Assembly: GCA_910577365.1 (NCBI GenBank)
Contig: CAJTMU010000004.1
Location: forward strand, 16,199-80,198
Direction of reading: 5' to 3'
Length of the DNA stretch: 64,000 nt
Source of the DNA: an uncultured Oscillospiraceae bacterium
Lineage (GTDB): Bacteria; Bacillota; Clostridia; Oscillospirales; Ruminococcaceae
Part shown: positions 23,838 to 32,497 of the stretch, piece by piece
Layout of the letters: each line of letters opens with the position of its first letter
How positions within the stretch are numbered: position 1 is the first letter of the stretch
Program-made: the position numbers and the translations under genes
The notes under the pieces: model-generated
What the model saw: only the letters and a program-made list of their open reading frames with translations
The model's database searches: none
Told to the model about the DNA's origin: nothing

Positions 23838-25268
23838 ATGAGCATGACCTGGGAAAAGCTGCTTTGCAGCAGGCGAAGCAGGGAGTTTGTCAGCAGCAAC
23901 GCGGAGGACGTGCGTTCGGAATTCCGCAAGGACTACCACCGCATTATAGGCAGTCCGAGCTTCCGCAGGCTTCAGGACAAAACGCAGGTCTACCCGCTCA
24001 ACAGAGGGGATTTTGTCCGCACAAGGCTCACGCACTCGCTGGAGGTAAGCTCGTTCGCAGGCTCACTTGGCGATACCGTGTTCCGCCGACTGATTAGCGA
24101 GAACGTCCCCGAAGTGGATCACACCGTGCGCGAAAACTGCTGTGATATACTGGAATGTGCGGGTCTGGTGCACGATATCGGCAATCCGCCTTTCGGGCAT
24201 TTCGGGGAATTTACCATTAGGCAATGGTTCAGAGAGAATTTCCCCAAGCTGTATTTTAAAGGACAGCCTGTTACCGAGCTGCTCACAAAGCAGATGATGG
24301 GTGATTTTCTCAATCTTGAGGGCAACGCGCAGGCGCTGAGAGTGCTGACAAAGCTGCATGTTCTGATTGACCTGGGGAACGGCATGAATCTTACATATGC
24401 CCTGTTGAACACCATAATAAAATATCCCGTGTCCTCTCTTGAAATAAATAAGAACAGCGGGGATATCAAATACAAGAAAATGGGGTATTTTACAGCGGAG
24501 CAGCCTGTTTTCGAGGACATCACGAAAAGTACGGGCGCGGTCGGCTACCGCTATCCGCTCACCTTTTTACTGGAGAGCGCGGACGATATCGCATATAAGA
24601 CCGCGGATATTGAGGACGCAGCAATCAAGAAGCTGATAAGCTTTACGGAGCTTCTGTCGGAGCTGGAAAGCCCTGACTTACGCGAAAAGTGCGTAAGCGA
24701 AGAGGAACAGAAAGTGCTGGAAAAGTCTGCCGCCGACCTGCGGCACTGCCTTGACTCGGCGAAAAAACGCGGACTGCCGCTCGCCGAAAAGAAAGCAGTG
24801 CAGCGCTGGACGGTAAATATGCAAAGCGCCCTTATATATGCCGCCTCGGACGCATTTGTGGACAACTACGAGGCGATAATGGCAGGAGAATTTAAACGGG
24901 AACTGCTGTCGGCTTCTCCTATGAGAGTAGTTTCCGAAGCACTCAGCGATATAGCTTACAGATACGCTTTTCAATCCTCCGGACTGCTGAAGATAGAGCT
25001 GTCAGCGGACGCCATGTTAAATTTGCTGTTGGATAAGATAACGGGCGCGGCGCTTCGCTTCGGCACAGAACAGCAGCGCATGACCGATGCCAATCTCATG
25101 TCGCTGTTGTCGGAAAGCTTCCGCGGGATATGCCGAAAATGCTCGGAGGGAAAAAGCGACGCAGAGCAGGCTTATAACCGCTTGCTGTTGGTGACCGACT
25201 GTGTTTGCAGCATGACCGACAGCTACGCGCGGGAGCTGTTTGGCGACCTGAGCGGGATAAACAGCTGA
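23838..25268 (+). CDS. dgt: dGTPase-like HD phosphohydrolase
   Basis: Deoxyguanosine-triphosphate triphosphohydrolase family, 476 aa, hydrolysing dNTPs to nucleosides and triphosphate. The HD metal site shows as RLTHSLEVS (first His) and LVHDIGNPPFGHFGE (HD pair with the second-sphere His). FRRLQDKTQV is the family's N-terminal signature. The frame opens at 23751, but the ATG at 23838 has AGGGAG at good spacing and begins at the family N-terminus. It controls dNTP pools, which also matter in defence against phage. No operon partner is certain; the membrane-protein array starts 58 bp downstream. Confidence 0.9.
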   Translation: MSMTWEKLLCSRRSREFVSSNAEDVRSEFRKDYHRIIGSPSFRRLQDKTQVYPLNRGDFVRTRLTHSLEVSSFAGSLGDTVFRRLISENVPEVDHTVRENCCDILECAGLVHDIGNPPFGHFGEFTIRQWFRENFPKLYFKGQPVTELLTKQMMGDFLNLEGNAQALRVLTKLHVLIDLGNGMNLTYALLNTIIKYPVSSLEINKNSGDIKYKKMGYFTAEQPVFEDITKSTGAVGYRYPLTFLLESADDIAYKTADIEDAAIKKLISFTELLSELESPDLREKCVSEEEQKVLEKSAADLRHCLDSAKKRGLPLAEKKAVQRWTVNMQSALIYAASDAFVDNYEAIMAGEFKRELLSASPMRVVSEALSDIAYRYAFQSSGLLKIELSADAMLNLLLDKITGAALRFGTEQQRMTDANLMSLLSESFRGICRKCSEGKSDAEQAYNRLLLVTDCVCSMTDSYARELFGDLSGINS

Positions 25269-25326
25269 ACACGGAGTATACTACACATTTCAACAATTTC
25301 TGACTTTACGTTTCGGAGGTAATTAT

Positions 25327-25905
25327 ATGGGAAAAATGAATGCACAGGAGGAGCGATTTGGGTTTCGTGAGCAGGGGAAATTCACCTGTTCCTCGGGTAT
25401 ATCAAACCCCATGCTTATAGCGCTTGGCATTTTATGGCTGCTTGGTATAGTGTTTGCCGTTACGGACAATCCGACGATCGTGTCGATTTTCGGACGGTGG
25501 CTTGATCCCGCACACTCTATGCAACGGCTGTTTGCCACGATACCTTTACTGCTTGCATGGACGGCTTTCGCGGCATGGGGGGCGGTAATACTGCTTCACG
25601 GCGCGGACTATTGCTATGAAGCGGACGACGAGGTATTTGTGATATACCGCGTTCAATCCAAAGACAGACGGGAAGTAGTGGACACCTTCTATTACCACGA
25701 TGTTCTGGAGGTAAGCTATTACGACTCGCTGTTCCACATGGGATATATCGTGGAAATACGCACGCCATACCGAACCGCCAGATATCGGCTTGTTTTCACC
25801 AAAATGATGACAGACCGCTCAACGCACGGCACTCCATTTTATACCCTTGAGCAGCGAGCAGGACTTCGCGGAGAGGATAAGGAGGCGGCGGGGTGGGCAC
25901 CGTAA
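25327..25905 (+). CDS. paralogous PH-like membrane protein 1
   Basis: 192 aa. Soluble N-terminus, two hydrophobic helices (about residues 35-52 and 72-95), then a beta-rich cytosolic domain starting near YEADDEVFVIYR and containing the family marker FYYHDVLEVSY. The same layout occurs in the next three genes. The beta domain resembles bacterial PH-like (YcxB/bPH) modules. I cannot assign a function. SD CGGAGG. The next gene starts 13 bases before its stop. Confidence 0.72.
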   Translation: MGKMNAQEERFGFREQGKFTCSSGISNPMLIALGILWLLGIVFAVTDNPTIVSIFGRWLDPAHSMQRLFATIPLLLAWTAFAAWGAVILLHGADYCYEADDEVFVIYRVQSKDRREVVDTFYYHDVLEVSYYDSLFHMGYIVEIRTPYRTARYRLVFTKMMTDRSTHGTPFYTLEQRAGLRGEDKEAAGWAP

Positions 25906-26432
25906 TACTTACAGACGCTTATGAGGAACGGTTCGGCTTTAAAGCAATGGGCTGCTTCTACTGCCGCTACAAAAGCGAACCGCTGCTGTTGGCGGCGGTT
26001 GCGGCGGTGACGATAGCGCTTTGGGCGGTGGTGTATCGCGTAATAGTTCTCCCGCAGTCCTCACCGATGCTGGGACCGGCAGCTCTGTTTCTGGATTGCG
26101 CGGTGTTCTTCTGCATAGGCGGCGGCGCGATGAGAGTGGTGCTCGGGGGTAAAAAATTTCTGTATGAGGCGGACGGCAAAGAATTTCGCATTTATTACGA
26201 AAAGGGCAAGGATAAAATTCTGACGGATACTTTTTACTATGTGGATATCGAGGAGGTTTCCTATAAGAGAATGTTTTTACACAGAGGGGAAAACGTTACC
26301 GTTGCCACAAAGTACCGCAAATATAAATATCGCTGCGTTTACAGATGTGTGAAAAATATGCGCAACCCGAATCAGCTTCCGTTTCATATTCTTGAGGAAC
26401 GCAAAGGAATGGCTGCGAAAAGCAAAGAGTGA
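25893..26432 (+). CDS. paralogous PH-like membrane protein 2
   Basis: 179 aa, GTG start inside the end of the previous gene, indicating translational coupling. The N-terminus (EERFGFKAMGCF) closely mirrors paralogue 1 (EERFGFREQGKF). Two membrane helices (about 28-46 and 55-78) are followed by YEADGKEFRIYYEKGK and FYYVDIEEVSY, the shared marker. The ending PFHILEERKG parallels PFYTLEQRAG of paralogue 1. Function unknown. Confidence 0.72.
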   Translation: MGTVILTDAYEERFGFKAMGCFYCRYKSEPLLLAAVAAVTIALWAVVYRVIVLPQSSPMLGPAALFLDCAVFFCIGGGAMRVVLGGKKFLYEADGKEFRIYYEKGKDKILTDTFYYVDIEEVSYKRMFLHRGENVTVATKYRKYKYRCVYRCVKNMRNPNQLPFHILEERKGMAAKSKE

Positions 26433-26450
26433 CCGAAAGGAGGAGCGGAT

Positions 26451-27314
26451 TTGAATAACGATAACGAAATTTATCCGCAGATAACACCGAGAAAAAAAGT
26501 GTCTCTCGCGAAGCCTCCTGCGGAGCGCTCACAGCTTGTTTCGGGCACGTTTGGCAGCGTCGCCGGCGGCAGGAGCGGAAGGAGGATATCGCTTGAAAAA
26601 AAGCCCAGGGACGGGATATACATCAACCCCAACCCCGTGCGGGAGATAAATTTTCCCTCTTCACCAATGCCCGCGGTGAACGCGGCGCAGATACCCGCGG
26701 CACGGAACAATATTGCCACCGCCGTGGGTGCGACTCCGTCCGACCCCGAGCTAATCGCCGCCCGCGAGGGCAGCAATATCCAGATACGTCGCGGACATTT
26801 CCGCTGCGCCTATGATTTGGAATTTGTGTGGCTGCTCGCTACCGCGATACCCGCGCTGGCGCTTTTGGGAGTATTTGCGTTTTCGGTAACAGGCGATATC
26901 ACAAGGTTATTTGACAATATTTACAATGCGATATGCATAGGCGGCATCGTTCTGAGCTGTGCTTTCAGCGCGATATGCTACGGAAAAAACTACGGCTTCA
27001 TCGCGGAACAGGACGCGTTTGTGATAAGCCGCCGCGGAAAAACGCGCCGCTATTACTACGCGGATATCACCGACGTGCGGTTTGAGGAGTTCAGCCTGTT
27101 CGGAAAAAAGCGCGGGTATATCGTTACCATCGAGACGCGATATGTTTCGGATACATACCGCTTTATTTTCGGGCAAAACCGCATTTTTACCGATGCCACA
27201 AATACCCCGTTTTACTATCTGATGCGAAACGCACGGCTTACCAACGCTCCACAAAACAGTATTCCCGACCCCGACAGATTTATGAGAAGGAGCTATGACC
27301 CTGATGAATATTGA
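26451..27314 (+). CDS. paralogous PH-like membrane protein 3 (long N-terminus)
   Basis: 287 aa from a TTG start with a strong SD (AAAGGAGGAG). It carries an extra N-terminal region of about 100 residues, basic and Pro/Asn-rich, probably disordered and cytosolic. The family layout follows: RRGHFRCAYDLEF, two membrane helices (about 125-145 and 155-178), then RYYYADITDVRF and the ending PFYYLMRN. It is the most divergent member by its N-terminal extension. The next gene begins inside its 3' end. Function unknown. Confidence 0.7.
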   Translation: MNNDNEIYPQITPRKKVSLAKPPAERSQLVSGTFGSVAGGRSGRRISLEKKPRDGIYINPNPVREINFPSSPMPAVNAAQIPAARNNIATAVGATPSDPELIAAREGSNIQIRRGHFRCAYDLEFVWLLATAIPALALLGVFAFSVTGDITRLFDNIYNAICIGGIVLSCAFSAICYGKNYGFIAEQDAFVISRRGKTRRYYYADITDVRFEEFSLFGKKRGYIVTIETRYVSDTYRFIFGQNRIFTDATNTPFYYLMRNARLTNAPQNSIPDPDRFMRRSYDPDEY

Positions 27315-27855
27315 GCATAAGATAATCGGCAACGATGAGATAATCCCACGCACCGCCACATACCGCACAGCCTTTTTCAATGATATGACGGAGCTGCTCA
27401 TTACCCTTGCACTGATCGCCGTGACCTTTATTATTGCATTTGCAAGGAGATACGGCAGCCGGGGCGAGGGGTTCATACCCATTTTCGTTTTTGCGTTTGC
27501 GGGAACGGTGGGGTTCGCCTCCCTCACCGCGTTCGTGATATTTTTCAGGGGCAAAAAGTTTACTTTTCAAACTTCAAAGGACAGGTTTACGGTTTTCCGC
27601 GGTAAAGGTATTGCCGACGTTTTCTACTACTCCGAGATAACCGCCGTGGACAGCGCGGAGCGGAAATTTTTCGGCATACGGCGCGGATTTACCGTTACCG
27701 TAAATTCAAACATAAAGACCAAGAGTTACCGCGTCATATGTCCGAGCCACGTTACGTTTGAAAACTCTGTTTTTACCGAGATAGAGAAAAACATAAAAAT
27801 ATGGGAGAAAGACAGCGGCAATAACAAGGAAATCACTGATAAACGCGAAGTGTAA
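27304..27855 (+). CDS. paralogous PH-like membrane protein 4
   Basis: 183 aa. Two ATGs, 27295 and 27304, lie in the same frame; AGAAGGAG (27285-27292) is almost adjacent to the first and well spaced for the second, so 27304 is preferred. Two membrane helices (about 30-48 and 55-80) precede a beta domain with FYYSEITAVDSAE and a repeated strand pattern. It closes the four-gene array, with a gap of about 70 bp before the purD promoter. Function unknown. Confidence 0.68.
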   Translation: MNIEHKIIGNDEIIPRTATYRTAFFNDMTELLITLALIAVTFIIAFARRYGSRGEGFIPIFVFAFAGTVGFASLTAFVIFFRGKKFTFQTSKDRFTVFRGKGIADVFYYSEITAVDSAERKFFGIRRGFTVTVNSNIKTKSYRVICPSHVTFENSVFTEIEKNIKIWEKDSGNNKEITDKREV

Positions 27856-27926
27856 AACAATTGCTTCCGCAGGTTTTCCCACTTAAATTCAATGATTGAT
27901 TTTAATTAGTTTTTTTAGAAATACAG

Positions 27927-27955
27927 TTGCAATATTCCACGATATAAGTTATAAT
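27927..27955 (+). promoter_or_regulatory. purD promoter
   Basis: -35 TTGCAA (27927-27932), a 17-bp spacer and -10 TATAAT (27950-27955). The leader to the purD ATG is about 58 nt, too short for a purine riboswitch, and none is visible. Confidence 0.75.
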
Positions 27956-27983
27956 TATAGGCAGGAATTGCCTTAATAAATCT

Positions 27984-28020
27984 GAAAGGAGAATGCCCCT
28001 TACGGGGCAGGATTGTTGAA
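27984..28020 (+). promoter_or_regulatory. SD-hairpin leader of purD
   Basis: AAATCTGAAAGGAGA is followed by the hairpin TGCCCC-TTAC-GGGGCA, then GGATTGTTGAA and the purD ATG. AGGA after the hairpin can also act as SD. The block matches the rnr leader and the unit after lgt. Confidence 0.6.
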
Positions 28021-29295
28021 ATGAATATTTTGGTTGTAGGCGGCGGCGGCCGCGAGCACGCGATTATTACCGCGCTTTCAAAATCGCCGAGAGTTGACAT
28101 GATTTACGCCGCTCCAGGAAACGGTGGAATCTCGAAGCTGGCAGAATGTTTCCCCGTGAAGGCGACTGATATTGACGGCATGGTAGAGCTTGCCAAAAAG
28201 CTGAAGCCCGATTATGTGTTTGTCGCGCCCGATGACCCGCTGGTATTGGGTATGGTGGACAGGCTTAACGATGAGGGCTTTAAAACTTTCGGACCGAGAG
28301 CGAACGCTGCGGTTCTTGAGGGCAGCAAGGTGTTCTCAAAGGCGCTGATGAAAAAGTACGGTATACCCACTGCGGCTTATGAAACGTTTACCGACGCGGA
28401 CAAGGCAATCGCCTATATCAAAGAGCAGAACAGCTATCCCGCCGTTATAAAGTGCGACGGTCTGGCGCTTGGCAAGGGCGTTATTATCGCAAAGGATTTT
28501 GCGGAAGCGGAAGCGGCGGTCAAATCTATGCTGCTGGACGGGAAATTCGGAAAATCGGGCAGTGAGATAGTGGTTGAGGAATTTATGACGGGTCCAGAGG
28601 TAACGGTGCTCGCCTTTACGGACGGCAAGACTGTGAAGCCCATGATATCCTCTATGGATCACAAGCGCGCTCTCGACAACGACGAGGGTCTGAACACGGG
28701 CGGAATGGGAACAATAGCTCCCAACCCCAAATATACCGAGGCATTTAAAAAAGAGTGTGAGGAGAAGATATTCAAGCCGACAATTGCCGCCATGCGCGAT
28801 GAGGGCAGACCGTTCAAGGGCTGTCTGTATTTCGGGCTTATGCTAACCCCCAACGGCGCTAAGGTCGTTGAATACAACTGCCGCTTCGGCGACCCCGAGG
28901 CTCAGGTGGTGCTGCCGCTGCTGGAAACGGATATCGTGGATATAATGGACGCGATTTGGGAAGAGCGTCTGGACGGGTTGGACATAAAATGGAGCGGCAA
29001 ATCCTGTGCCTGCGTTGTTATGGCAAGCGGAGGATATCCCGAAAAATACGAAACAGGAAAAGCCATCAGCGGGCTGGACGAAAACGGACAATCCGACAAG
29101 GCTTATATCTACCACGCGGGCACTAAAATTGAGGACGGGAAATTTCTGACTGCGGGCGGACGTGTTCTCGGGATTACCGCCGTGGGCGACGACCTGCGTT
29201 CGGCGCTGGATAAGGCATACGCTGCTGTGGATACCGTTTCCTTTGAAAAGGCGCATTACCGCAAGGATATAGGCAGGCGGGCGCTGGACGGCTGA
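28021..29295 (+). CDS. purD: phosphoribosylamine-glycine ligase
   Basis: ATP-grasp enzyme of de novo purine synthesis, joining glycine to 5-phosphoribosylamine. 424 aa, normal. The N-terminal GGGGREHAI loop, the ATP-grasp core (KCDGLALGKGVIIA near 140-153) and the metal-binding YNCRFGDPEAQ near 285-295 are all intact. The gene has its own promoter and is not next to other pur genes here; folD, five kb upstream, serves the same pathway through 10-formyl-THF. Possible translational control by the leader hairpin. Confidence 0.97.
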   Translation: MNILVVGGGGREHAIITALSKSPRVDMIYAAPGNGGISKLAECFPVKATDIDGMVELAKKLKPDYVFVAPDDPLVLGMVDRLNDEGFKTFGPRANAAVLEGSKVFSKALMKKYGIPTAAYETFTDADKAIAYIKEQNSYPAVIKCDGLALGKGVIIAKDFAEAEAAVKSMLLDGKFGKSGSEIVVEEFMTGPEVTVLAFTDGKTVKPMISSMDHKRALDNDEGLNTGGMGTIAPNPKYTEAFKKECEEKIFKPTIAAMRDEGRPFKGCLYFGLMLTPNGAKVVEYNCRFGDPEAQVVLPLLETDIVDIMDAIWEERLDGLDIKWSGKSCACVVMASGGYPEKYETGKAISGLDENGQSDKAYIYHAGTKIEDGKFLTAGGRVLGITAVGDDLRSALDKAYAAVDTVSFEKAHYRKDIGRRALDG

Positions 29296-29398
29296 GGACC
29301 TGTATGCATAACCGCTCAGCGCATGCTATGCGAACAAATTCGGATCATATGTGACAATTCCGACATAAAAGCTTTACTCAATTTTTACCGAAATATCC

Positions 29399-29427
29399 TT
29401 GACAAGAAAGGCATAATATGGTAAAAT
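29399..29427 (+). promoter_or_regulatory. promoter of AI-2E family gene, with structured leader
   Basis: -35 TTGACA (29399-29404), a 17-bp spacer and -10 TAAAAT (29422-29427). The leader of about 100 nt contains a hairpin CTCCCC-ACGAAT-GGGGGT (about 29469-29486). A possible short frame, ATG at 29447 to TAA, would encode about 18 residues spanning that hairpin. Confidence 0.75.
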
Positions 29428-29533
29428 ATACAATAATAATAAGGAAATGGCGATTAAATCATATGCGCTCCCCACGAATGGGGGTACACAAGACTCTCTT
29501 TAATCAGCTATTCCATAACTGGGGGAATAATAT

Positions 29534-30883
29534 TTGAAAATTAACTGGAACAGAAAGTATACCACCATCGCGGCATACTCCGTAATTGTTATCGCGATAG
29601 CGGTACTGTTTGTTGTATTCGTGTTCAAGTTTAATTCGTTTGCGAACGTTTTTTCAAAAATCTGGTCGGTGGTAGCGCCCATCATTGTGGGGGTGGTTAT
29701 CGCCTATATACTCAACCCGCTGGTAATGCTTTTTGAAAACAAAGTTTTCAAAAAGCTGAAAACCGCTCCGCCGAAAGACAATCTCATGGACAAGCGGCTT
29801 TCAAAAGTTTCAAACCCCAACATAATCACAGAGCAGCTCAAAAAGCGTCAGAAATCCCCCGAAAAAAAAGCTAAAGGACGCAAAACGCTGGCAAGAGCGC
29901 TTTCTATAATCATTGCGTATGTTATTGTACTGGCAGTTTTGACGGGAATAGTGGTGGCGGTAGTACCGAGCGTTTCGGAAAGTGTACTTGATCTGATGGA
30001 AAAGATGCCCGATTACTTCAGCCAACTGGAAGACAAATTAAAAGTCATATTTGAAAACAATCCTGAAATAGCCGCACTCATTTCGGACGAATTTGATGAC
30101 CTGAACGACATTTTTAAAAACCTTGCCGCGTATGTAACTCCCTACGCTTCGGGCATAGTTGGCGGAGTTACCGGCGGAATTTTTAACGTAGTATCTGCGG
30201 TTTTCACCGGTACAAAGAATTTTGTTATTGGTCTGGTCATCGCTATTTATTTCCTGTTAAGCAAGGAGCGGCTGTTGGCGCAGGTAAAGAAAATCTTTTT
30301 CGCGCTCTTCAAATATGACCGCTGCAAACGCATTTTCAGCACCTGTTCGCGAAGCAACAAGATATTTACAAAATTTATCGGCTCCAGCCTTGTGGATTCC
30401 TTTATCATATTTGCCGCAATGGAGGTGGGCTGCGTTATAATGGGTATGCCGTATGCGACGCTTATCGCGGTGGTGTGCGGCGTGACAAACCTTATCCCTT
30501 TCTTCGGTCCGTTCATCGGAGCTATCCCAAGCGGCTTCCTTATTCTGCTGGTTGACCCGATAAAGGTGCTGTGGTTCGCAATATTCGTGGTGGTGCTGCA
30601 GCAAATCGACGGCAACCTTATCAAGCCGCTTCTGTTCGGCGAAACAATGGGGCTCCCCGCTATATGGGTTCTTATCTCCATTATCGTAGGCGGTGGAATG
30701 TTCGGGATACCCGGAATGATATTGGGTTCTCCCGTATTTGCGGTGTTCTATCTGCTGTTCGCGGAATTTGTAACAGGGAAACTAAAGAAAAAAGAACTGC
30801 CCGAAGATACCGACGAGTATGTCATACCAGTCGAGAATTTTACCGCAGAGCATATCGACACCAAAATCGAAAAAAAGACATAA
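29534..30883 (+). CDS. AI-2E family transporter/permease
   Basis: 449-aa integral membrane protein of the AI-2E (UPF0118/YtvI-like) family. About seven to eight helices: two at residues 10-60, a cytosolic insert with several lysines (75-120), then helices near 122-145 and clustered from 215 to 430, with the conserved segments LIPFFGPFIGAIPSG and GMFGIPGMILGSPVFA. Members export autoinducer-2 or act as cation/proton antiporters; the sequence does not decide. TTG start with SD GGGGGAA. Own promoter and terminator, so monocistronic. Confidence 0.88.
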   Translation: MKINWNRKYTTIAAYSVIVIAIAVLFVVFVFKFNSFANVFSKIWSVVAPIIVGVVIAYILNPLVMLFENKVFKKLKTAPPKDNLMDKRLSKVSNPNIITEQLKKRQKSPEKKAKGRKTLARALSIIIAYVIVLAVLTGIVVAVVPSVSESVLDLMEKMPDYFSQLEDKLKVIFENNPEIAALISDEFDDLNDIFKNLAAYVTPYASGIVGGVTGGIFNVVSAVFTGTKNFVIGLVIAIYFLLSKERLLAQVKKIFFALFKYDRCKRIFSTCSRSNKIFTKFIGSSLVDSFIIFAAMEVGCVIMGMPYATLIAVVCGVTNLIPFFGPFIGAIPSGFLILLVDPIKVLWFAIFVVVLQQIDGNLIKPLLFGETMGLPAIWVLISIIVGGGMFGIPGMILGSPVFAVFYLLFAEFVTGKLKKKELPEDTDEYVIPVENFTAEHIDTKIEKKT

Positions 30884-30895
30884 AAGCAATAATTA

Positions 30896-30925
30896 ACACT
30901 CCGAGTTTTACAGCTCGGAGTGTTT
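30896..30925 (+). terminator. terminator after AI-2E family gene
   Basis: 8-bp stem ACTCCGAG / CTCGGAGT with an 8-base loop followed by GTTTTT, directly behind the gene. Confidence 0.85.
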
Positions 30926-30989
30926 TTACTTAAAGCAGGGAAGAATGACTTCAAATATCTGTTGTATCATGCTTTCAAAGGAAAGATTT

Positions 30990-31793
30990 TCAGACAAGAT
31001 GAAGCTCTGTAAATGTCATCAGCTTTTCGGTTACATGAAAATCACCAAGCTGCGACTCAACGCTCAGACCGGAAACGTTTATAATATAGGTGTCCTCTTT
31101 ATAATATGAAGCCGTATCCGAACCGCGGTAAAATCCAGCTGTAATCCTCAGCATATCCCCCTCCATCTCTGTAACTGTATCCATAGGCGATGGAAATATC
31201 TCGTCTTCGGAGTCCTCGGGATTGTATACCTCAAAGTCGACAATCTCGTCAACTATTCCGTCCTTTGATACACGGCACAGCTTATCTTTGAAAATATAGT
31301 AAAAATACTCTCCGTCACAGCATAGAGAGGTGTAGGCAACATAAGGACATGCAGCTATCATTGTGCCGCAATTATCGTCAAAAAAATATATCTCAAAATA
31401 GCCTATATCACCCTGCACATGACCATAGGGCTTTACAACAAAAAAATCCCCATCGGCACGGAGATATGTTTCAAGATTCCCCGTATAAAGGTGATTATCT
31501 CTTCTGCCTATTTTGATATCCATTTGAGGCGAACCATCTGGGTTCTGCCCATTCTCCTCGCATTCCTTCATTAAAGGCATATAAAATTCTGTCGCTTCTT
31601 CCGATATCTCCTCGGAAAACTCCTTGGAATAGGGAACAACTTCTGTTTTACGCGCGCTTTGACTGTCTGTCCACATTCTCAAAGAACTTTCCGAAATATT
31701 GTCCGACAGAGCGCTACTGGCTTCGCTACGGTTGGCACAGCTTGTGAACATAAGTATGGCTAAAAGTATACTGAAAAAATTTGTTTGTTTCAT
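30990..31793 (-). CDS. putative lipoprotein 1
   Basis: 267 aa. The ATG at 31793 has SD GGAG and starts a lipoprotein-type signal (MKQTNFFSILLAILMFTSC), with the proposed lipidated Cys at residue 19. The frame opens further upstream, but that part is the remnant of the preceding peptidase gene. The mature part is acidic and beta-rich, with YFEIYFFDDNCG and YFYYIFKDKLCRVSKDG, as in six-bladed or WD-like surface proteins; no family recognised. It pairs with the broken peptidase gene upstream, as lipoprotein 2 pairs with the intact one. Confidence 0.7.
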   Translation of the reverse strand: MKQTNFFSILLAILMFTSCANRSEASSALSDNISESSLRMWTDSQSARKTEVVPYSKEFSEEISEEATEFYMPLMKECEENGQNPDGSPQMDIKIGRRDNHLYTGNLETYLRADGDFFVVKPYGHVQGDIGYFEIYFFDDNCGTMIAACPYVAYTSLCCDGEYFYYIFKDKLCRVSKDGIVDEIVDFEVYNPEDSEDEIFPSPMDTVTEMEGDMLRITAGFYRGSDTASYYKEDTYIINVSGLSVESQLGDFHVTEKLMTFTELHLV

Positions 31794-31794
31794 A

Positions 31795-32347
31795 TTTTCT
31801 CCATCAATTTGAGATTGGGTTGGTCTTTTATATCCGCTAACCAAGGCAGATCTATTACAGCTTTCAATTCCCTGTTAGCGCCATCAATGTGCTTGCCATA
31901 CCGCACCAATCATTATCTTCCTGTTCGATTGTAGCATCTACATTGCAATAGTATAGCATTCCGCCAGGAATAGGTGTATATGCTGTTGGGTCTATAAATT
32001 TGCGTTCTGAAATGCCGACAGCTGCTTCGACAGCCAGTTTAAAATTCATCATAGCATTTTCGGGCGAATACGCAAACTCATTCATAATCATTTCATCGGA
32101 AACAAAAACATTATATTTTCGTTCAACAATTTCAATATAATTGGGATAATATTGGCAAAGCAAATCTGCCATTTCTCGAAGCCTTTGCTCAAATTCAGCT
32201 TTTGCTAACACATATGTATTTCCGTCAGTATCAACAAATTCAACTGATGACGTTCCGACCTCAGCCGCTGTGGACAGAGTTACCATCATTGTGGCAGACA
32301 ATTCCGCTGCCAAAGCCATACTTAACCTTCTTTTAAAAGTTTTTTAC
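31795..32347 (-). pseudogene. decayed C39-like secreted peptidase
   Basis: An open frame (31864-32319) encodes a pro-region and then DNDWCGMASTLMAL, the catalytic-Cys start of a C39-type peptidase, but stops three codons later. The domain seems to continue in another frame (GIESCNRSALVSGYKRPTQSQI) up to the lipoprotein start. At the 5' end the leader matches that of the intact gene at 34127 (GAGGAAAAT, then KTFKR codons), but the ATG is gone and TAA follows, leaving a downstream ATG that splits the signal peptide. Lesions at both ends argue for a pseudogene; the His and Asp of the active site are absent. Confidence 0.65.
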
Positions 32348-32418
32348 AACATTTTCCTCTTTAAGAAAATTTACCGGTGACGTGGAAACCCTGCTTTTTA
32401 GAGCCGCCGACCCTTTTG

Positions 32419-32448
32419 GTCTGCGCCGCGAAATGCGGCGCAGACCGT
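32419..32448. terminator. strong hairpin between lipoprotein 2 and decayed peptidase
   Basis: Perfect 12-bp stem GGTCTGCGCCGC / GCGGCGCAGACC with a GAAAT loop. It could end the upstream operon on the minus strand, though the T-run is poor. The 150-bp gap has nothing else recognisable. Confidence 0.5.
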
Positions 32449-32497
32449 TCGTTTGTTTAGCACAAGTATAGTCTCATTCGGGTTAATTGGCAGCTTC

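Noticed and set aside
27856..28020. Purine riboswitch before purD
   Set aside because: The transcript leader is only about 58 nt and lacks the three-way junction motifs.
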